Shown here: positions 28,942 to 39,194 of the stretch, one piece after another
Layout: each line of letters opens with the position of its first letter
Numbering within the stretch: the stretch's first letter is position 1
Source of the DNA: Chrysochromulina tobinii
Taxonomy: Eukaryota; Haptophyta; Prymnesiales; Chrysochromulinaceae
Assembly: GCA_001275005.1 (NCBI GenBank)
Contig: JWZX01003203.1
Coordinates: 20,013 to 84,012 of the forward strand
Direction: 5' to 3'
DNA length: 64,000 nt
Notes under the pieces: generated by a model
Told to the model about the DNA's origin: nothing
The model's input: only the letters and a program-made list of their open reading frames with translations
Database searches by the model: none
Translations under genes and position numbers: made by a program

Positions 28942-29578
28942 GTAGGAAGGAGGGGCTAGCACACATCAAGCTGCAAAGATTCTAAGGTAGGCCAACGGTA
29001 TAACGCTCTATTCCGTATCGCTGATGTGCGTTACATCAGTAAGGAAACGCGGAGGTAGAAGCGTTTGCGATATCCGATAAGAATGACTTTTATATAACCC
29101 GTACCCGAGCCCCTGTGAGCTGACAGCTGTGTGCTGAGAAAAATCCAATTGGAAAGATCCGGAAACCGGGGAAAGCCCCGGTTTGGGGTTCGGAAGGAAA
29201 AAGGGAGGTTGTACTATCGAGTACACTCCACAGCGTACGGCTGTGAAACCTGTGTACGAGCGGGGCCGAAACTAATACACGTGGCTGCGTGAGGTGTGAC
29301 TCTCGTCTATCGTGAACCCATGCGTGCTCCGCGCGACATGCGGGCTGGCGGGCTCTTCTTGCTACTACCATAGGTAGATCATCATCGCCTCCTCCCCCTG
29401 CGTGACCGATGTTCAGCATTCGCGTGCCAGCACGTGCCGGTGCCGCCAACGGCTGACACGTGCCACTCGTTGCGCGGCTCTCGACTACGGTATCGTGCGT
29501 GTGCTATCGCTGCAGTCCGAGGCACGGCGAGCTTGCACATGCGGCCGCACTTCGCTCGCCCTCCTACTCAAGTCTCGT
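28942..29578. other. Convergent intergenic region, no gene seen
   Basis: 637 bp between two gene 3' ends, with lower GC than its surroundings. No supported coding or RNA gene. Confidence 0.5.
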
Positions 29579-32012
29579 CTAGACCCGCTTGCTGCGAAAG
29601 TGGATGTCGAACTCGCCGATGCACCTTTGAACGTCCGCCTTCAGAGCCTCGAGCGCTGCGGCGGCGACCGGCCGCAGCTCAGGCTCCTTGACCTCTGCCT
29701 TGTAGGTATGCGTCGCGTCAGCACAGCCGGCGCCGCTCACAGTGCCTGGGGTTGCGGTCGGGCTCACCTCGGCGTAGTGCAGCGTGCCCGAGCATAGCTT
29801 TGTCTCGATGACCTTGGCATCGACCGCGGGCGGGACGCCGGGGGGAGGAAGCTCCGCAAGCCGCTTCGCCTTCCATTCGAGCTCGAGAGCGTACTCATAG
29901 ATGTGGCGCACCTGGCCGCGCGAGGCGACGACCGAGGCGGTACCCTCGACACTCTTGACCTTGGTGATCGAGATCTGCACCTGTTCGGCAGAGCCGCGCG
30001 CCGTCTCGAGCACCTTTGTAAGCTCGGCCTTACACCAATCGCCCATCTCCTTCTCCTCCCACGTGCCGCCAGCATTCCAGGCCGATCCGGCGGCAGCCTG
30101 CTGCCGTGCCTCTTCCGCGCTCGCGGGCGCCGCCTCCGCCCCGCCCGCCGACAGTCGCTTCGGTTTCTTCTGCTCGTCGAGGAGCGCCTTCGTCTTCTCG
30201 TCAATCTGACGATCAAAATAGGAAGTTTTCGAGCCGTCAGCGCGGATCTTGTACCCCTTCATATCGAGGCCCTCCTCGCCGCTCACGGTCACCTTCTCGG
30301 CCTTGCGCGCGCGCCGCCGCTCCGCGTCCGCCTCCTCCTTGGCCTTCTTCTGGAGTGCCTCGACTCGCTCCCTGTCCTTCTTCTCCTCATCCTTCTTTTG
30401 CTGTTTGTAGACCTCAAAGGAGATGGGCTCGTCGACCTCCATCGCCTCCATCGCCGCCGTCGCTCCCTGCGCCTCATCCGCACCCTCGTTCGCACCAGCA
30501 GCAGCCGGCGGCGATGGCGTCACCGGCGGTGCGGACTCCTCCGCGAGCGCGCTAGTGGGCACCTCCTCGAGCGCCTGGGCAAAGTCAGACAGCGCGTCAC
30601 TCACCACCGTCTTGAGAATTTCGAGGGCGCTCAGCGTGCGCTCCTCGGGCAGAGTCTTGGCGCCCGGCACGGCGCCCATGTCCTCGTCGTCGTCGTCCCC
30701 CGTCCCTTCCTTGTCCTTGGGCGGTGGCGGCGGCGGCGGGAGGATCATCGTGTGGTTCACCTCGCCGATCGAGATGTACGCGCCGTCTCGAGCGCCGTCT
30801 GGCGCAGGCATCACCTCACTGTACACGAGCGTGCCCGAGCTCTCACCACGCTCAGTGGCGACGGCGTCGGCGGCGTCACCTTCAGGCGACTTGAGCGGGC
30901 CGCTCACCGTCCAGTCGAGCGAGAAGGCGTACTCAAAGAACCGCCGGCCGGTGGCGCCACCAAGGAGCGTCGAGGTCAGAGCCATCGAGCCCCCGCACGG
31001 CCGTTACCCGAGCGACACAGCCGTCCAAGTCGGCGTGACAGCGGAGGAGGCGAGGGGTGAGGTCAGCGCGCGCCCATGCGCTCAGGTCCACACCCGCCGC
31101 CGTGCCCGCCGCCGTGCCCGCCGCCGTGCCGGCCGCACCCGCCGCCGCGCCGGCGCCCTCGGCCGCACCCGCCACCGCTTCCACAGAGGAGGCATCCTCA
31201 CCGAGGAATTTCCGCAGCCGCGCTCGTCGAGTCTCCTCGCGCTGCGCCTTCTGCCGCTGGCGCAGCCTGTCGCACTCGACGCGCCACTCGGCGCGCAGCC
31301 TCTCCTCGGCGAGTGCCTTGAGTCGCGCCTCTTCTTGCTTGCGCGCCCTCTCCGCCGCCTCCTCCTTCGCCACCGCCTTCTCGGCGGCCGCCCCGAATTT
31401 CGCCGAGAAGCTCGACTTGAGGCCATCGCGCTGCACCTTGAGCGCCGCCTGTACCGTGACCAGCTCGGCGCGCGCATTCTTGTCCTTCGGGTCCGCCTTG
31501 CATGCGGCCAGCAGGTCCTGCTGCGCCGACGAAAGCTGGCCCAGCTTACCCCTAGCCATGCCGCGCCGGAAGAGCGCCTTCGAGTTGTCCGCCTCGAGCT
31601 CGAGCACCTGGGAAGCGCTCGCCTCGGCCGCCTCCCACGCCTCGAGCTTAATCTGCGCGGCCGCCGAGTTGTTGTGCAGCGAGATGAGCACCGGCTTGAG
31701 CAGCTCCTTCGCCTCATTGGAGGTGGGCGCGTCCTTCACCGCGTTGAGCGCCTCATCATACGTGGCAATGGCCGCCGCATTGTCGCCCGCCTTGAAGAGC
31801 GCGTTGCCCGCGTCCTTGAGCCGCGTCGCATCCTCCAGCAACGACTGCGCCATCGCGGCCGAAAGCTGCTCCTCCTCCTGCTCGGCGCCCGTCTTCTTCT
31901 TAGCTTCCGCTGCCTCCTCCTCTGGGTCCACGGGGTCTGGAAAGCCATCGTCGTCGTCTTCATTGTCGCCCGCAGACAGATCCATTGGTTCTGGCTTCGT
32001 CTCTGAGGACAT
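29579..32012 (-). CDS. TPR / Hsp90-activator (AHA1) fusion co-chaperone, apparent frameshift
   Basis: Two overlapping frames look like one gene. The first (32012 to about 30994) starts MSSETKPEPMDLS and holds a carboxylate-clamp TPR domain (KDAGNALFKAG, ISLHNNSAAAQIKL, KALFRRGMARG), the kind that binds the EEVD tail of Hsp90/Hsp70. A charged coiled coil and the beginning of an AHA1-N-like domain (SAWARADLTPRLL) follow. The second (about 30990 to 29579) continues that domain (RRFFEYAFSLDWTV), then has a Lys/Glu-rich helix and a second AHA1-N domain (WEEKEMGDWCKAEL, VKSVEGTASVV, IYEYALELEWK). A one-base change in the G5 run at 30990-30994 would make the frames continuous; I found no intron that does so. 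Either an assembly error, a real frameshift or two adjacent genes is possible. A direct TPR-AHA1 fusion would dock on Hsp90 and stimulate its ATPase. Confidence 0.65.
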
Positions 32013-32455
32013 GTAATAGGAGGCTGCACGGCTAGAGAGACTGGAGAGATAGAAGCTGGTGAGCCTTGACGCCAATACTAGTGTGCGTCTCGAAGTGCAA
32101 AAAGATTCCGCCACGTGGCGGAATCCTGGTTCATTCACAGCTATGTTTCTTGAACAGAAGAGTGAAAGCCGGAACGGAGGGAAATGTCGTCGTATGCATG
32201 CAAATCCAGGGAAGCAGGGATGCAAATGCGTGCTCTTTTCGGTTCGAGATGGCAGACATTCGCGACGACTCGCCCGGCCAAGATAATCTCAGTTTTATGT
32301 GTCTGCCACGCCAGCCCCTGGGGGCCTGGCCCTGGGCCATAGGAAACGTGTTGATATTTTCAGGTGAATCAGATGATTAGATTTCGCGGATTTGAGCTAC
32401 ACTTTCCCGCAGAGGTAGAGCCCAATTTCTATAAGACACCATCTGAACTGAACTT
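32013..32455. other. Intergenic, no gene seen
   Basis: 443 bp upstream of the co-chaperone gene and downstream of the PDZ scaffold. No supported gene. Confidence 0.5.
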
Positions 32456-35400
32456 TCAAATGATGCTGCGCTCGCCAGGTGTGCGCGACTTGAACGGTGC
32501 AGCCACAGCGCTGAGGGCCCCCCAAGAGCGCTGCGTGCGACCCTTGCCAAGATCCGGAGAAGATGCCGCGTGGTCAGGCACCTTGAGGACGTGTGGCCGA
32601 GAAGGCTGAAGAAGAGCTCGGGAGTTCGACGTATCTCCTCGGAAACGCTCGCATAATTCCTGGTAGTTTAGCGAGCCGGAGCGATCTTGGTCGAGCGAGT
32701 CAAAGGCGGCGTCGGCTTCGGCACTGGTGGCAACGATGACCATCTTCCGCAGCACGAGCCTGAATTCCTGCTTTTCAATCTGGCCCGATAGGTCCTGGTC
32801 GAACGCGCGGAATATGTCGATGATCCTCTTGGGCTCCCTCGCAAACTTATTCTTGAGCTGGCCGACGATGTCGGTCATGTTCCGCACGACCTTGATCACG
32901 ACCCGCAGCTTGTCGGTCGTGAGAAGCTCAGCAAAGTCTGTATCTTCCGCGACGGGGCGGCCGCCCACGGCCAGAAGCCGATCATTGATCTCAAGCCTCG
33001 GGTCACTATAGGCTGCGGGTGAGCCCGGCTTGATCGCGAGGACCAGCACGGCCCCGTCTTGGAAGCCCACTCCAAGTCCGAGTGACTCGTCCTTTGTACG
33101 CTTCCAGAGCGTAGCGTTGAAGACCTGGTCGATGTCCTTCTTAGGAAAGGAAGGAACATGCGGGGCCATCTGCTCCACCGTTGCCTCCTCCTTCAACTTC
33201 GCTTTGGGCGGCGCAAGGTCAAGGGTCTCCCTATTTAGGATTGACTCTTCAACCGGCGCGGCCTTTTCGGCAGGCGGTCGAGGAGGCGGCGTCTCGGCTG
33301 GCGGCCGAGGAGGCGGCGCCTCGGTGCGAAAGAGGGCTCCAAAACCTTGTCCCACTGCGCCGCCCCAGGCCTGCAGCCCTTGCCCTACGTTTTTGACGCC
33401 CTGCTCCCACTGCGACACGACTCCGCCCTGCTGGACCCCCTGGCCGACATCGGCCGCTGACACACCCTTGGTGGCAGCCGCAGCCTTCGCAGCCGCTGCT
33501 TCCTTGTAAGCGATTGCCGCCCTCTCGGCCGCTGCCACTCTCTCGGCCGCTGCCGCCCTCTCGGCCGCTGCCGCCGCCTCAGCCGCGGCCTTCTCGGCCG
33601 CTGCCGCCGCCTCGGCCGCCGCCAGGTCGAGCATCGTCAGGGGGGTGAGCCTTTGAACTGTGGGACGCTCCCACTGCGAAGTTCCGTCATCCGACCAGTA
33701 ATAGACGCCGCCACCAGCGGAGGCCTCCGCGTGCCAGCTTGGCGGCAGATCCGTGTCCAGCTTTGAGCTTGCATCTCGGCCATTTGAGCTGGCATCTCGG
33801 CTTGATGGCAGATCCGCCGCCAGCTCGGCCATCAAGGCAGCGACGTCCGCGGAGCGCCGAAGAGCGAACTTGTCCGTGCTCCCCGCCGTCGTGCTGGTCT
33901 CATTGTAGCCCGGGCTGCTCGCGCTGCGGACGGTGCCCGTGCTCCGGACCGAGGAGGTTTCGCTCTGCGCCACCTCTTGCGCGAGCAGCCTTCGCTCACG
34001 AGCAAGCCGCTGCTCCTCTGCATGCAACCGTGCAACCTCCGCTGCTCGCTCCGCCGCCCAGCGCCGCTGCGCCTCCTCATGAGCCCGTCGCTGCTCAGCG
34101 ATGGCCATCTGGTCATTGGCCATCCTCGCCGCCGCCGCCAGCTGCGCCTCGATGACAGCCTGCTGCTGCCGCGTGGCCGCGAGCGCAGCCTCGAGAAGCC
34201 GAACACCTTCGTCGGCAGGGGAGGCGGCTGCGACCGCCATCGCCGACGCCTTTCGCATCAGCTCGCTCACGTCGCTCAGCCTGCCGTTTGACGAGATCGT
34301 CGGCAACACTGTGAGCTCCATGGGAGCTCTGATCGTGCTCGATGTCGTCGCGGCGGTGGCGGCGGGGGAGGGGGGAGTGGGGGACACGTCTTCATAAGTG
34401 GCCGTTGGGGCGGGCGCAGGCGGGGCATTCGCGAGCTTATGCTGCTCCGTCTGCTTCACGATGAACTTGCCCATCCCCTCGTATCGAATCGTGTAGAGTG
34501 GGGGCGCGGTCTCGCGGTGCACCTCAACGATCTCGGCGCGGATCTGCGTGCCATGGGCCGTGCGGTAGAGGACGATGTCGCCCTTGGAGAAGGGGGCGCG
34601 CGGGCTCGACGTGCCGTGTGCGGTGGCAGTGCTGTTGAGCGAACGACGCGGCGGCGGCGGGGGTGCTTCATCATCAGAGGAGGGCTCAGAGAAGGAGGGC
34701 TGCCAGATGAGCTGCGAGGCGGAGGGCTGCGAGGCGGAGGGCTGCGAGGTGGAGGGCTGCGAGGCGGAGGGCTGCGAGGTGGAGGGCTGCGAGGCGCCGA
34801 TGCGAGGAGAGGGCTGCGAGGCGGATGCGTTCAACGAGGTCTGTGAGGGGCCGCGGCGCTCGTCACGGTGCTCGAGGGGGCTGGTACGAGTCTGAACATT
34901 GGTCTGAAGATCCAGCGACCAGATCCGACTAGATCCCACAGGCGCGGCCAGGTGTACCTGAGCTGTTGGGTCTTTCTGTGCGCCGGCCCATGGGTCCGTT
35001 GCGATCCTGGGACGGTCGGGCAGCGCGCTCGAGCGTTCGAGCGTCGCGCGCTGCTCGGCGATCAGACGGGAGAGAAGCGATTCGTCCACGTCAGGGCTCA
35101 AGCCCTCTGGCGAATCGGGCCGCGGTGAGAGTGACGCAACGCTCGAAATGCTCTCAAAGGGCGAATCAGGCTGCGAAGATTGGAGCGCCTCCACGATGGC
35201 ACGTGCAGCCTGCGCGCTCACCGCCGCCCGATGCCCCTCGCTGGCGGCGAGCTCTGCGGCGGCGGCAAGCTCAGCGGACGCACAAAAGTCCATGTCGTCC
35301 TCCACTGAGGATTCAGTGTCGAGGACGCGCATGAGATCGAATGTCACCGTCATCGCGTCCTTGAGGGCGCCAAAGTTGGACGCAGAGCTAACCGGCACGC

Positions 35401-37324
35401 CGTCAATTGCCATCACGCGATCGCCGATGCGCAGCCGCCCGCAGCGCATCGCCGGCGTGTCCTCGCCGATGGCTGAGAGCGTGACCACGTCGCCGCCGTC
35501 GAAGCCGAGGCCCAGCCCGAAACCCTCGTACGGGTCGCGCTCTAACGTCACGCGCAGCTTCTCAACGAGCGGCTTGGGCACTTGTTCATGATGCACCGTG
35601 ACGTCGGCAGTGGGCATCGGAGGTAATCTCGGAGGCAGGTCGACGGGGCCCGCCGCGGTGGATGTTTTCATGCCTCGACGCAAGAGTCGCGCCGGAGAGA
35701 GTATACTCGTGAGGCGGGAGGCGGCGCCATGCAGGGTCGCCTTGTGGGATGTCTTGGGCTTGGCGAGATCAACAGAACTGGCGGCATCGACGACGCGCGT
35801 GAGCACGAAAGTGACCGTGGTGGCATCCTTGAGTGCGGACAAGATGTCCAGGTATGAGGTGTCGGACTGGTGACGCACCGGAACGCCGTTGATCGCCACT
35901 ACGCGATCGCCCTTGCGCAGCTGCCCGCAGCGCATCGCCGGCGTACCCTCGGCAATCGACGACAGCAGCACCGCCGTCCCGTCGAAGCCAAGGCCCAGCC
36001 CGAAACCCTCGTACGGGTCGCGCTCTAACGTCACGCGCAGGACCTCGACGTCCGGTTTGGGCATGGCAGAGGCCGACTCCGGGGACGCGACCGCGACCGC
36101 GGTGCTGGCCGAACTAGCCTTCTTTCTGCGCAAGCTCGTCAAGCTCAAGCTTCGCCATGACCGGCGTGCCTCCTTGCGCTTCGGAGTGCCAAAAAGGACG
36201 GATTCGACCTCTGTGGAAGAGTCCATTGGAGCGGGCTGCACCGCAGGGCTATTCTTTGGCTTGACCACGATCGCGTCTCCACCCAAGTCGACCACCCGTA
36301 CCCAGCGCGCCTTGCCGTTCGCGAGCGCCGGGCTCCCGTGTCGCCCATTATGGCTCACCTTCGGGCTCCCCTGTCGCCCATCGGGCGCCGAGGCGACAAA
36401 CCGGAGCGCGCGCTCCTGCGCCTCGCCATCAGCCTCATCGCGTTCGTCGCTGCTGATCAACTCCGAGATCATGCGCTTCTCATTGTCCTCAAGCCAGGCA
36501 AGTTGACCCTCCATCGGGCGATTGCCGCGCTCGGGCGGTTGCAATCGCAAAGGCGGCGGTGACGTCGCGAGCTGGGGCTTCTGAAGCTGGGGTGGCCCGG
36601 GGGCAAGCTGGGGTGGCCCGAGGGTGGGGATGCCTCCGATGGGGATGAACGTGCGGTCGGGGATGGTGATCGGCGTGACCACCTGGGACATGCCGCGGCC
36701 ACCATCTCGCGACCACTCGGGAGCTTGCGGTGGCGCCCGGGGAAGGGGGGGTGGGGAGCCCGCCTGTGATTCAGACGCAGCAGTGGTGCACGAGCGCTCC
36801 TTGGTAAACGAGCGAGCACGGAGAAGGCGCTCTTCAATGCGACTCCTCACGAGTCGTCCAGGGATACGTGCTGTAGCCGCGCGCACGCTTTCGAAGGAGA
36901 CAGACCCTGGAGACACAAGTGGAGACAGCGGGGAAGTGTCCGCCTCCTCCTCGCTCGAAAACGAGCCGGTTTTGTTGGCCAACAGTATTGTGGCTGACGT
37001 CTCCGGCTCTGGGCTCACCGCTTGGATTGTTGGCGTCTCCTGTGCGCCGCCAAAGCGGGGAAGATCTGGGAGCCCAAAGAATGACATCACCGTTTTGCGC
37101 TCCCCGGGCTGCACGTCGGACTGCACGCTAGGCGTCTCGTTTGGCGTAATCTTATGCCGCCGATCCAGCTCGCCGAACGGCACGGGCACCTCAATGCAGG
37201 CGCTGTGGCGGCGGCGCGGCGGCGGCGGCGGGGGGCTGCCGTCGCCATATGGGAACTCCCCTGCCAGCTCGCGCATGGTGGACTCATATCCTGCCCCAGG
37301 GCTAGGCGCGCCCGTCGTCGACAT
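32456..37324 (-). CDS. PDZ-WW-EF-hand scaffold protein
   Basis: Single exon, 1,622 residues. Domains in order: PDZ at about 428-510 (EGFGLGLGFDG, GDRVVAINGVPV), PDZ at about 590-668 (same GLGLGFDG and GDRVMAIDGVPV loops), a SQPSTSQPSA repeat (about 835-870), a Tudor/SH3-like module at about 910-965 (KGDIVLYRTAHG, YTIRYEGMGKF), an Ala/Glu/Arg coiled coil, a WW domain at about 1192-1222 (LPPSWHAEA, YYWSDDGTSQWERP), a second coiled coil, a third PDZ at about 1420-1495 (ESLGLGVGFQDG), and paired EF hands at about 1515-1580 (FDQDLSGQIEKQEF, LDQDRSGSLNYQEL). Both EF loops keep the Asp/Glu calcium ligands. It looks like a calcium-responsive adaptor; partners cannot be told. The combination is not one I recognise. 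Confidence 0.75.
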   Translation of the reverse strand: MSTTGAPSPGAGYESTMRELAGEFPYGDGSPPPPPPRRRHSACIEVPVPFGELDRRHKITPNETPSVQSDVQPGERKTVMSFFGLPDLPRFGGAQETPTIQAVSPEPETSATILLANKTGSFSSEEEADTSPLSPLVSPGSVSFESVRAATARIPGRLVRSRIEERLLRARSFTKERSCTTAASESQAGSPPPLPRAPPQAPEWSRDGGRGMSQVVTPITIPDRTFIPIGGIPTLGPPQLAPGPPQLQKPQLATSPPPLRLQPPERGNRPMEGQLAWLEDNEKRMISELISSDERDEADGEAQERALRFVASAPDGRQGSPKVSHNGRHGSPALANGKARWVRVVDLGGDAIVVKPKNSPAVQPAPMDSSTEVESVLFGTPKRKEARRSWRSLSLTSLRRKKASSASTAVAVASPESASAMPKPDVEVLRVTLERDPYEGFGLGLGFDGTAVLLSSIAEGTPAMRCGQLRKGDRVVAINGVPVRHQSDTSYLDILSALKDATTVTFVLTRVVDAASSVDLAKPKTSHKATLHGAASRLTSILSPARLLRRGMKTSTAAGPVDLPPRLPPMPTADVTVHHEQVPKPLVEKLRVTLERDPYEGFGLGLGFDGGDVVTLSAIGEDTPAMRCGRLRIGDRVMAIDGVPVSSASNFGALKDAMTVTFDLMRVLDTESSVEDDMDFCASAELAAAAELAASEGHRAAVSAQAARAIVEALQSSQPDSPFESISSVASLSPRPDSPEGLSPDVDESLLSRLIAEQRATLERSSALPDRPRIATDPWAGAQKDPTAQVHLAAPVGSSRIWSLDLQTNVQTRTSPLEHRDERRGPSQTSLNASASQPSPRIGASQPSTSQPSASQPSTSQPSASQPSASQLIWQPSFSEPSSDDEAPPPPPRRSLNSTATAHGTSSPRAPFSKGDIVLYRTAHGTQIRAEIVEVHRETAPPLYTIRYEGMGKFIVKQTEQHKLANAPPAPAPTATYEDVSPTPPSPAATAATTSSTIRAPMELTVLPTISSNGRLSDVSELMRKASAMAVAAASPADEGVRLLEAALAATRQQQAVIEAQLAAAARMANDQMAIAEQRRAHEEAQRRWAAERAAEVARLHAEEQRLARERRLLAQEVAQSETSSVRSTGTVRSASSPGYNETSTTAGSTDKFALRRSADVAALMAELAADLPSSRDASSNGRDASSKLDTDLPPSWHAEASAGGGVYYWSDDGTSQWERPTVQRLTPLTMLDLAAAEAAAAAEKAAAEAAAAAERAAAAERVAAAERAAIAYKEAAAAKAAAATKGVSAADVGQGVQQGGVVSQWEQGVKNVGQGLQAWGGAVGQGFGALFRTEAPPPRPPAETPPPRPPAEKAAPVEESILNRETLDLAPPKAKLKEEATVEQMAPHVPSFPKKDIDQVFNATLWKRTKDESLGLGVGFQDGAVLVLAIKPGSPAAYSDPRLEINDRLLAVGGRPVAEDTDFAELLTTDKLRVVIKVVRNMTDIVGQLKNKFAREPKRIIDIFRAFDQDLSGQIEKQEFRLVLRKMVIVATSAEADAAFDSLDQDRSGSLNYQELCERFRGDTSNSRALLQPSRPHVLKVPDHAASSPDLGKGRTQRSWGALSAVAAPFKSRTPGERSII
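34700..34815 (-). repeat. In-frame 15-bp minisatellite in scaffold gene
   Basis: Tandem GAGGGCTGCGAGGCG/GAGGGCTGCGAGGTG units on the plus strand encode the Ser-Gln-Pro-Ser repeat of the scaffold. The array is in frame and is probably a copy-number-variable disordered linker. Confidence 0.75.
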
Positions 37325-37700
37325 GGCGCCCGCCTTCGCTCACCGGCACTTGAATCCCTCTGAAAAATTCTCGAAACTTGTGAACGGCCACTTACCTAAA
37401 TTACAAAAAGTACAATGTGACCAAGAAGTTGGGTCAGCTCTGCTCTCGTGCATGCTTGATTGCGATTGAGAGTTCGAAAGGATAGTGTGTGCGCCGCGCC
37501 CGGGACGACGACTGTACGATCATTCCCCTTTCCTCGGAAAGACCCGCCTTCGCTCTTGGTAGGCTTTCGTGAAGGACCCCCAAACTTTATTTCTAGAGGC
37601 CACATAGCGCTGGACGTTGACGTGACAAAAGAAGAGTGAGCGCGTGCGCGTTCACAGATGCACCCACGAGGTCGTGAAACCACATTTTGCGACCATTGTG
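37325..37700. other. Divergent intergenic region, no gene seen
   Basis: 376 bp between the starts of the PDZ scaffold and the JmjC-like gene. No extra coding segment supported. Confidence 0.5.
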
Positions 37701-39194
37701 ATGCCAAAGACCTTGCCTGTGCTGCCAATCACTTGCAACGCATCCGAGTTTGCAGAGGTGTACGCGCGCACGCGCGCCGTGCTTCTCCGCGGCGGCGGCG
37801 AGCACGCGGAGCGCCGCTTCGGTTTGGAGGAACTGCGCAGGCTTCCCGCGCACTCCGAGCTGTTGCGAGACGCGGGCGAAACCTTCACCGTTGAGAATGC
37901 GCCGATTCGCGTCGCTGAATTCGTCGATGGCCGCGGCAAGCGCAAGCACGCACCCGAGGATGCCACGGCGGCGGTATTTGGACCGCGAACGGCGTCTGAG
38001 CTCCTCGACAGCGCTTGCGCTCTTCCAGGAGCCTGGTATGCATCATGCGTGCTCGGAAGGGAGCCCGCCGCCATCGATGCGCTGCTCCGCGCCGTCCCTC
38101 TCGCCGTGCCGCCCTCTCTCGCAGATGCCCATGCGCGCCACTCGCGCGCAGTCTGGATCTTTATCGGCCGAAATGACGCGAGCGCTCCACTGCCAGGCCG
38201 ACCGGAGCACACGGATAGTGTGCAGCACGACGGCACTTGGCACTACCAGGCGGAGGGCGTCAAGGAGTGGCGTCTCCGTCCCACCGACGAGCTCCTCGCG
38301 TCTGCGCCGCCGGGCACCCTCCCCTCCCGATGCCGCGTCCTCTGCGAGCGCGGCGACGTGCTGGTGATCTCGACGCGCGATTGGTGGCATGCCACGTCAC
38401 TGCCTCCTCAGACAAATGAGTCCAAGGTGTCGCTCTCATATGCGCGCGAGTTTCGACTGGGAGGAGCGGCAGCGGAGGGGCAGAAGAGGAAGCGCAAGCA
38501 GGCGGAGATGATGGGTGGGGAGGTAGAGGAGAAGGGGGAGGAGAAGAAGGAGGACGACGAGGAGAAGGCACGTGCGAGCGAGGACGAGGGTGACCACGAG
38601 GACGGCGATACTTTGCAGATGGGCAATGTGGATGGGCTGTGCGCGGGCATGGCCATCAAGGCGGGAGAGATCGTGCTGCGCGAGGCACAGATGCCAGATT
38701 GCACTCTGCCGATGGGCGAGGTGTACAACGTCCAGGCCGAGCGCGTGCGCGTGCGCACGACGGTTGGTGGTCGCAGCAAGCGTGAGCAGGTGCTGATCGC
38801 AACTCGCGATATCAAGAGCGGGGAGGCTCTCATCCTGCCGCCAGCAGAGCTGCAGGAGTCTCTGGCAGAGGAGGACAGCGACGAGGACGAGGAGCGGGAT
38901 GAAGAGGACGAGGACGACGAGCAGGAGGGGAAGGTGGAGGGCGAGGATGGCGAGGATGGCGAGGGCAGTGACGACGACGAGGACGACGACGACGACGTGG
39001 AGGAAGAGGCCGTCGTGCAATGCGACGGGCGCAAGTGTCGAAAGGAGATGAGCTCGCTCGACGAGATCGTGTTCACCAGCCGCTTCGGGCAGGACTACTG
39101 CGCGGCATGCGTGGCCACCTTTTCTGACTTGCGACGGGAGGGGCTGACGCGCTCAACGGTCGCGGAGCGCCTCCAAGCAGTGACGGTCGCATAA
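37701..39194 (+). CDS. JmjC/cupin-like dioxygenase with acidic tail and zinc-knuckle
   Basis: 497 residues, single exon; the start is the first ATG in the frame (MPKTLPVLPITC). The core resembles JmjC-type Fe(II)/2-oxoglutarate oxygenases: RPEHTDSVQHDGTWHYQ provides an HxD pair and ERGDVLVISTRDWWHAT the distal His. A Lys/Glu-rich linker follows, then a domain containing VLIATRDIKSGEALILPP that recalls the end of a SET domain, a long Asp/Glu tract, and a Cys cluster (VQCDGRKCRKEM with YCAACVATF). Known JmjC enzymes hydroxylate or demethylate proteins in the nucleus. Placing a SET-end-like block and a zinc knuckle after a JmjC core is unusual; the substrate is unknown. Confidence 0.6.
   Translation: MPKTLPVLPITCNASEFAEVYARTRAVLLRGGGEHAERRFGLEELRRLPAHSELLRDAGETFTVENAPIRVAEFVDGRGKRKHAPEDATAAVFGPRTASELLDSACALPGAWYASCVLGREPAAIDALLRAVPLAVPPSLADAHARHSRAVWIFIGRNDASAPLPGRPEHTDSVQHDGTWHYQAEGVKEWRLRPTDELLASAPPGTLPSRCRVLCERGDVLVISTRDWWHATSLPPQTNESKVSLSYAREFRLGGAAAEGQKRKRKQAEMMGGEVEEKGEEKKEDDEEKARASEDEGDHEDGDTLQMGNVDGLCAGMAIKAGEIVLREAQMPDCTLPMGEVYNVQAERVRVRTTVGGRSKREQVLIATRDIKSGEALILPPAELQESLAEEDSDEDEERDEEDEDDEQEGKVEGEDGEDGEGSDDDEDDDDDVEEEAVVQCDGRKCRKEMSSLDEIVFTSRFGQDYCAACVATFSDLRREGLTRSTVAERLQAVTVA

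Noticed and set aside
30423-32006. 527-codon plus-strand frame opposite the TPR-AHA1 gene
   Set aside because: Ser/Arg-rich antisense shadow; the minus strand has TPR and AHA1 motifs.
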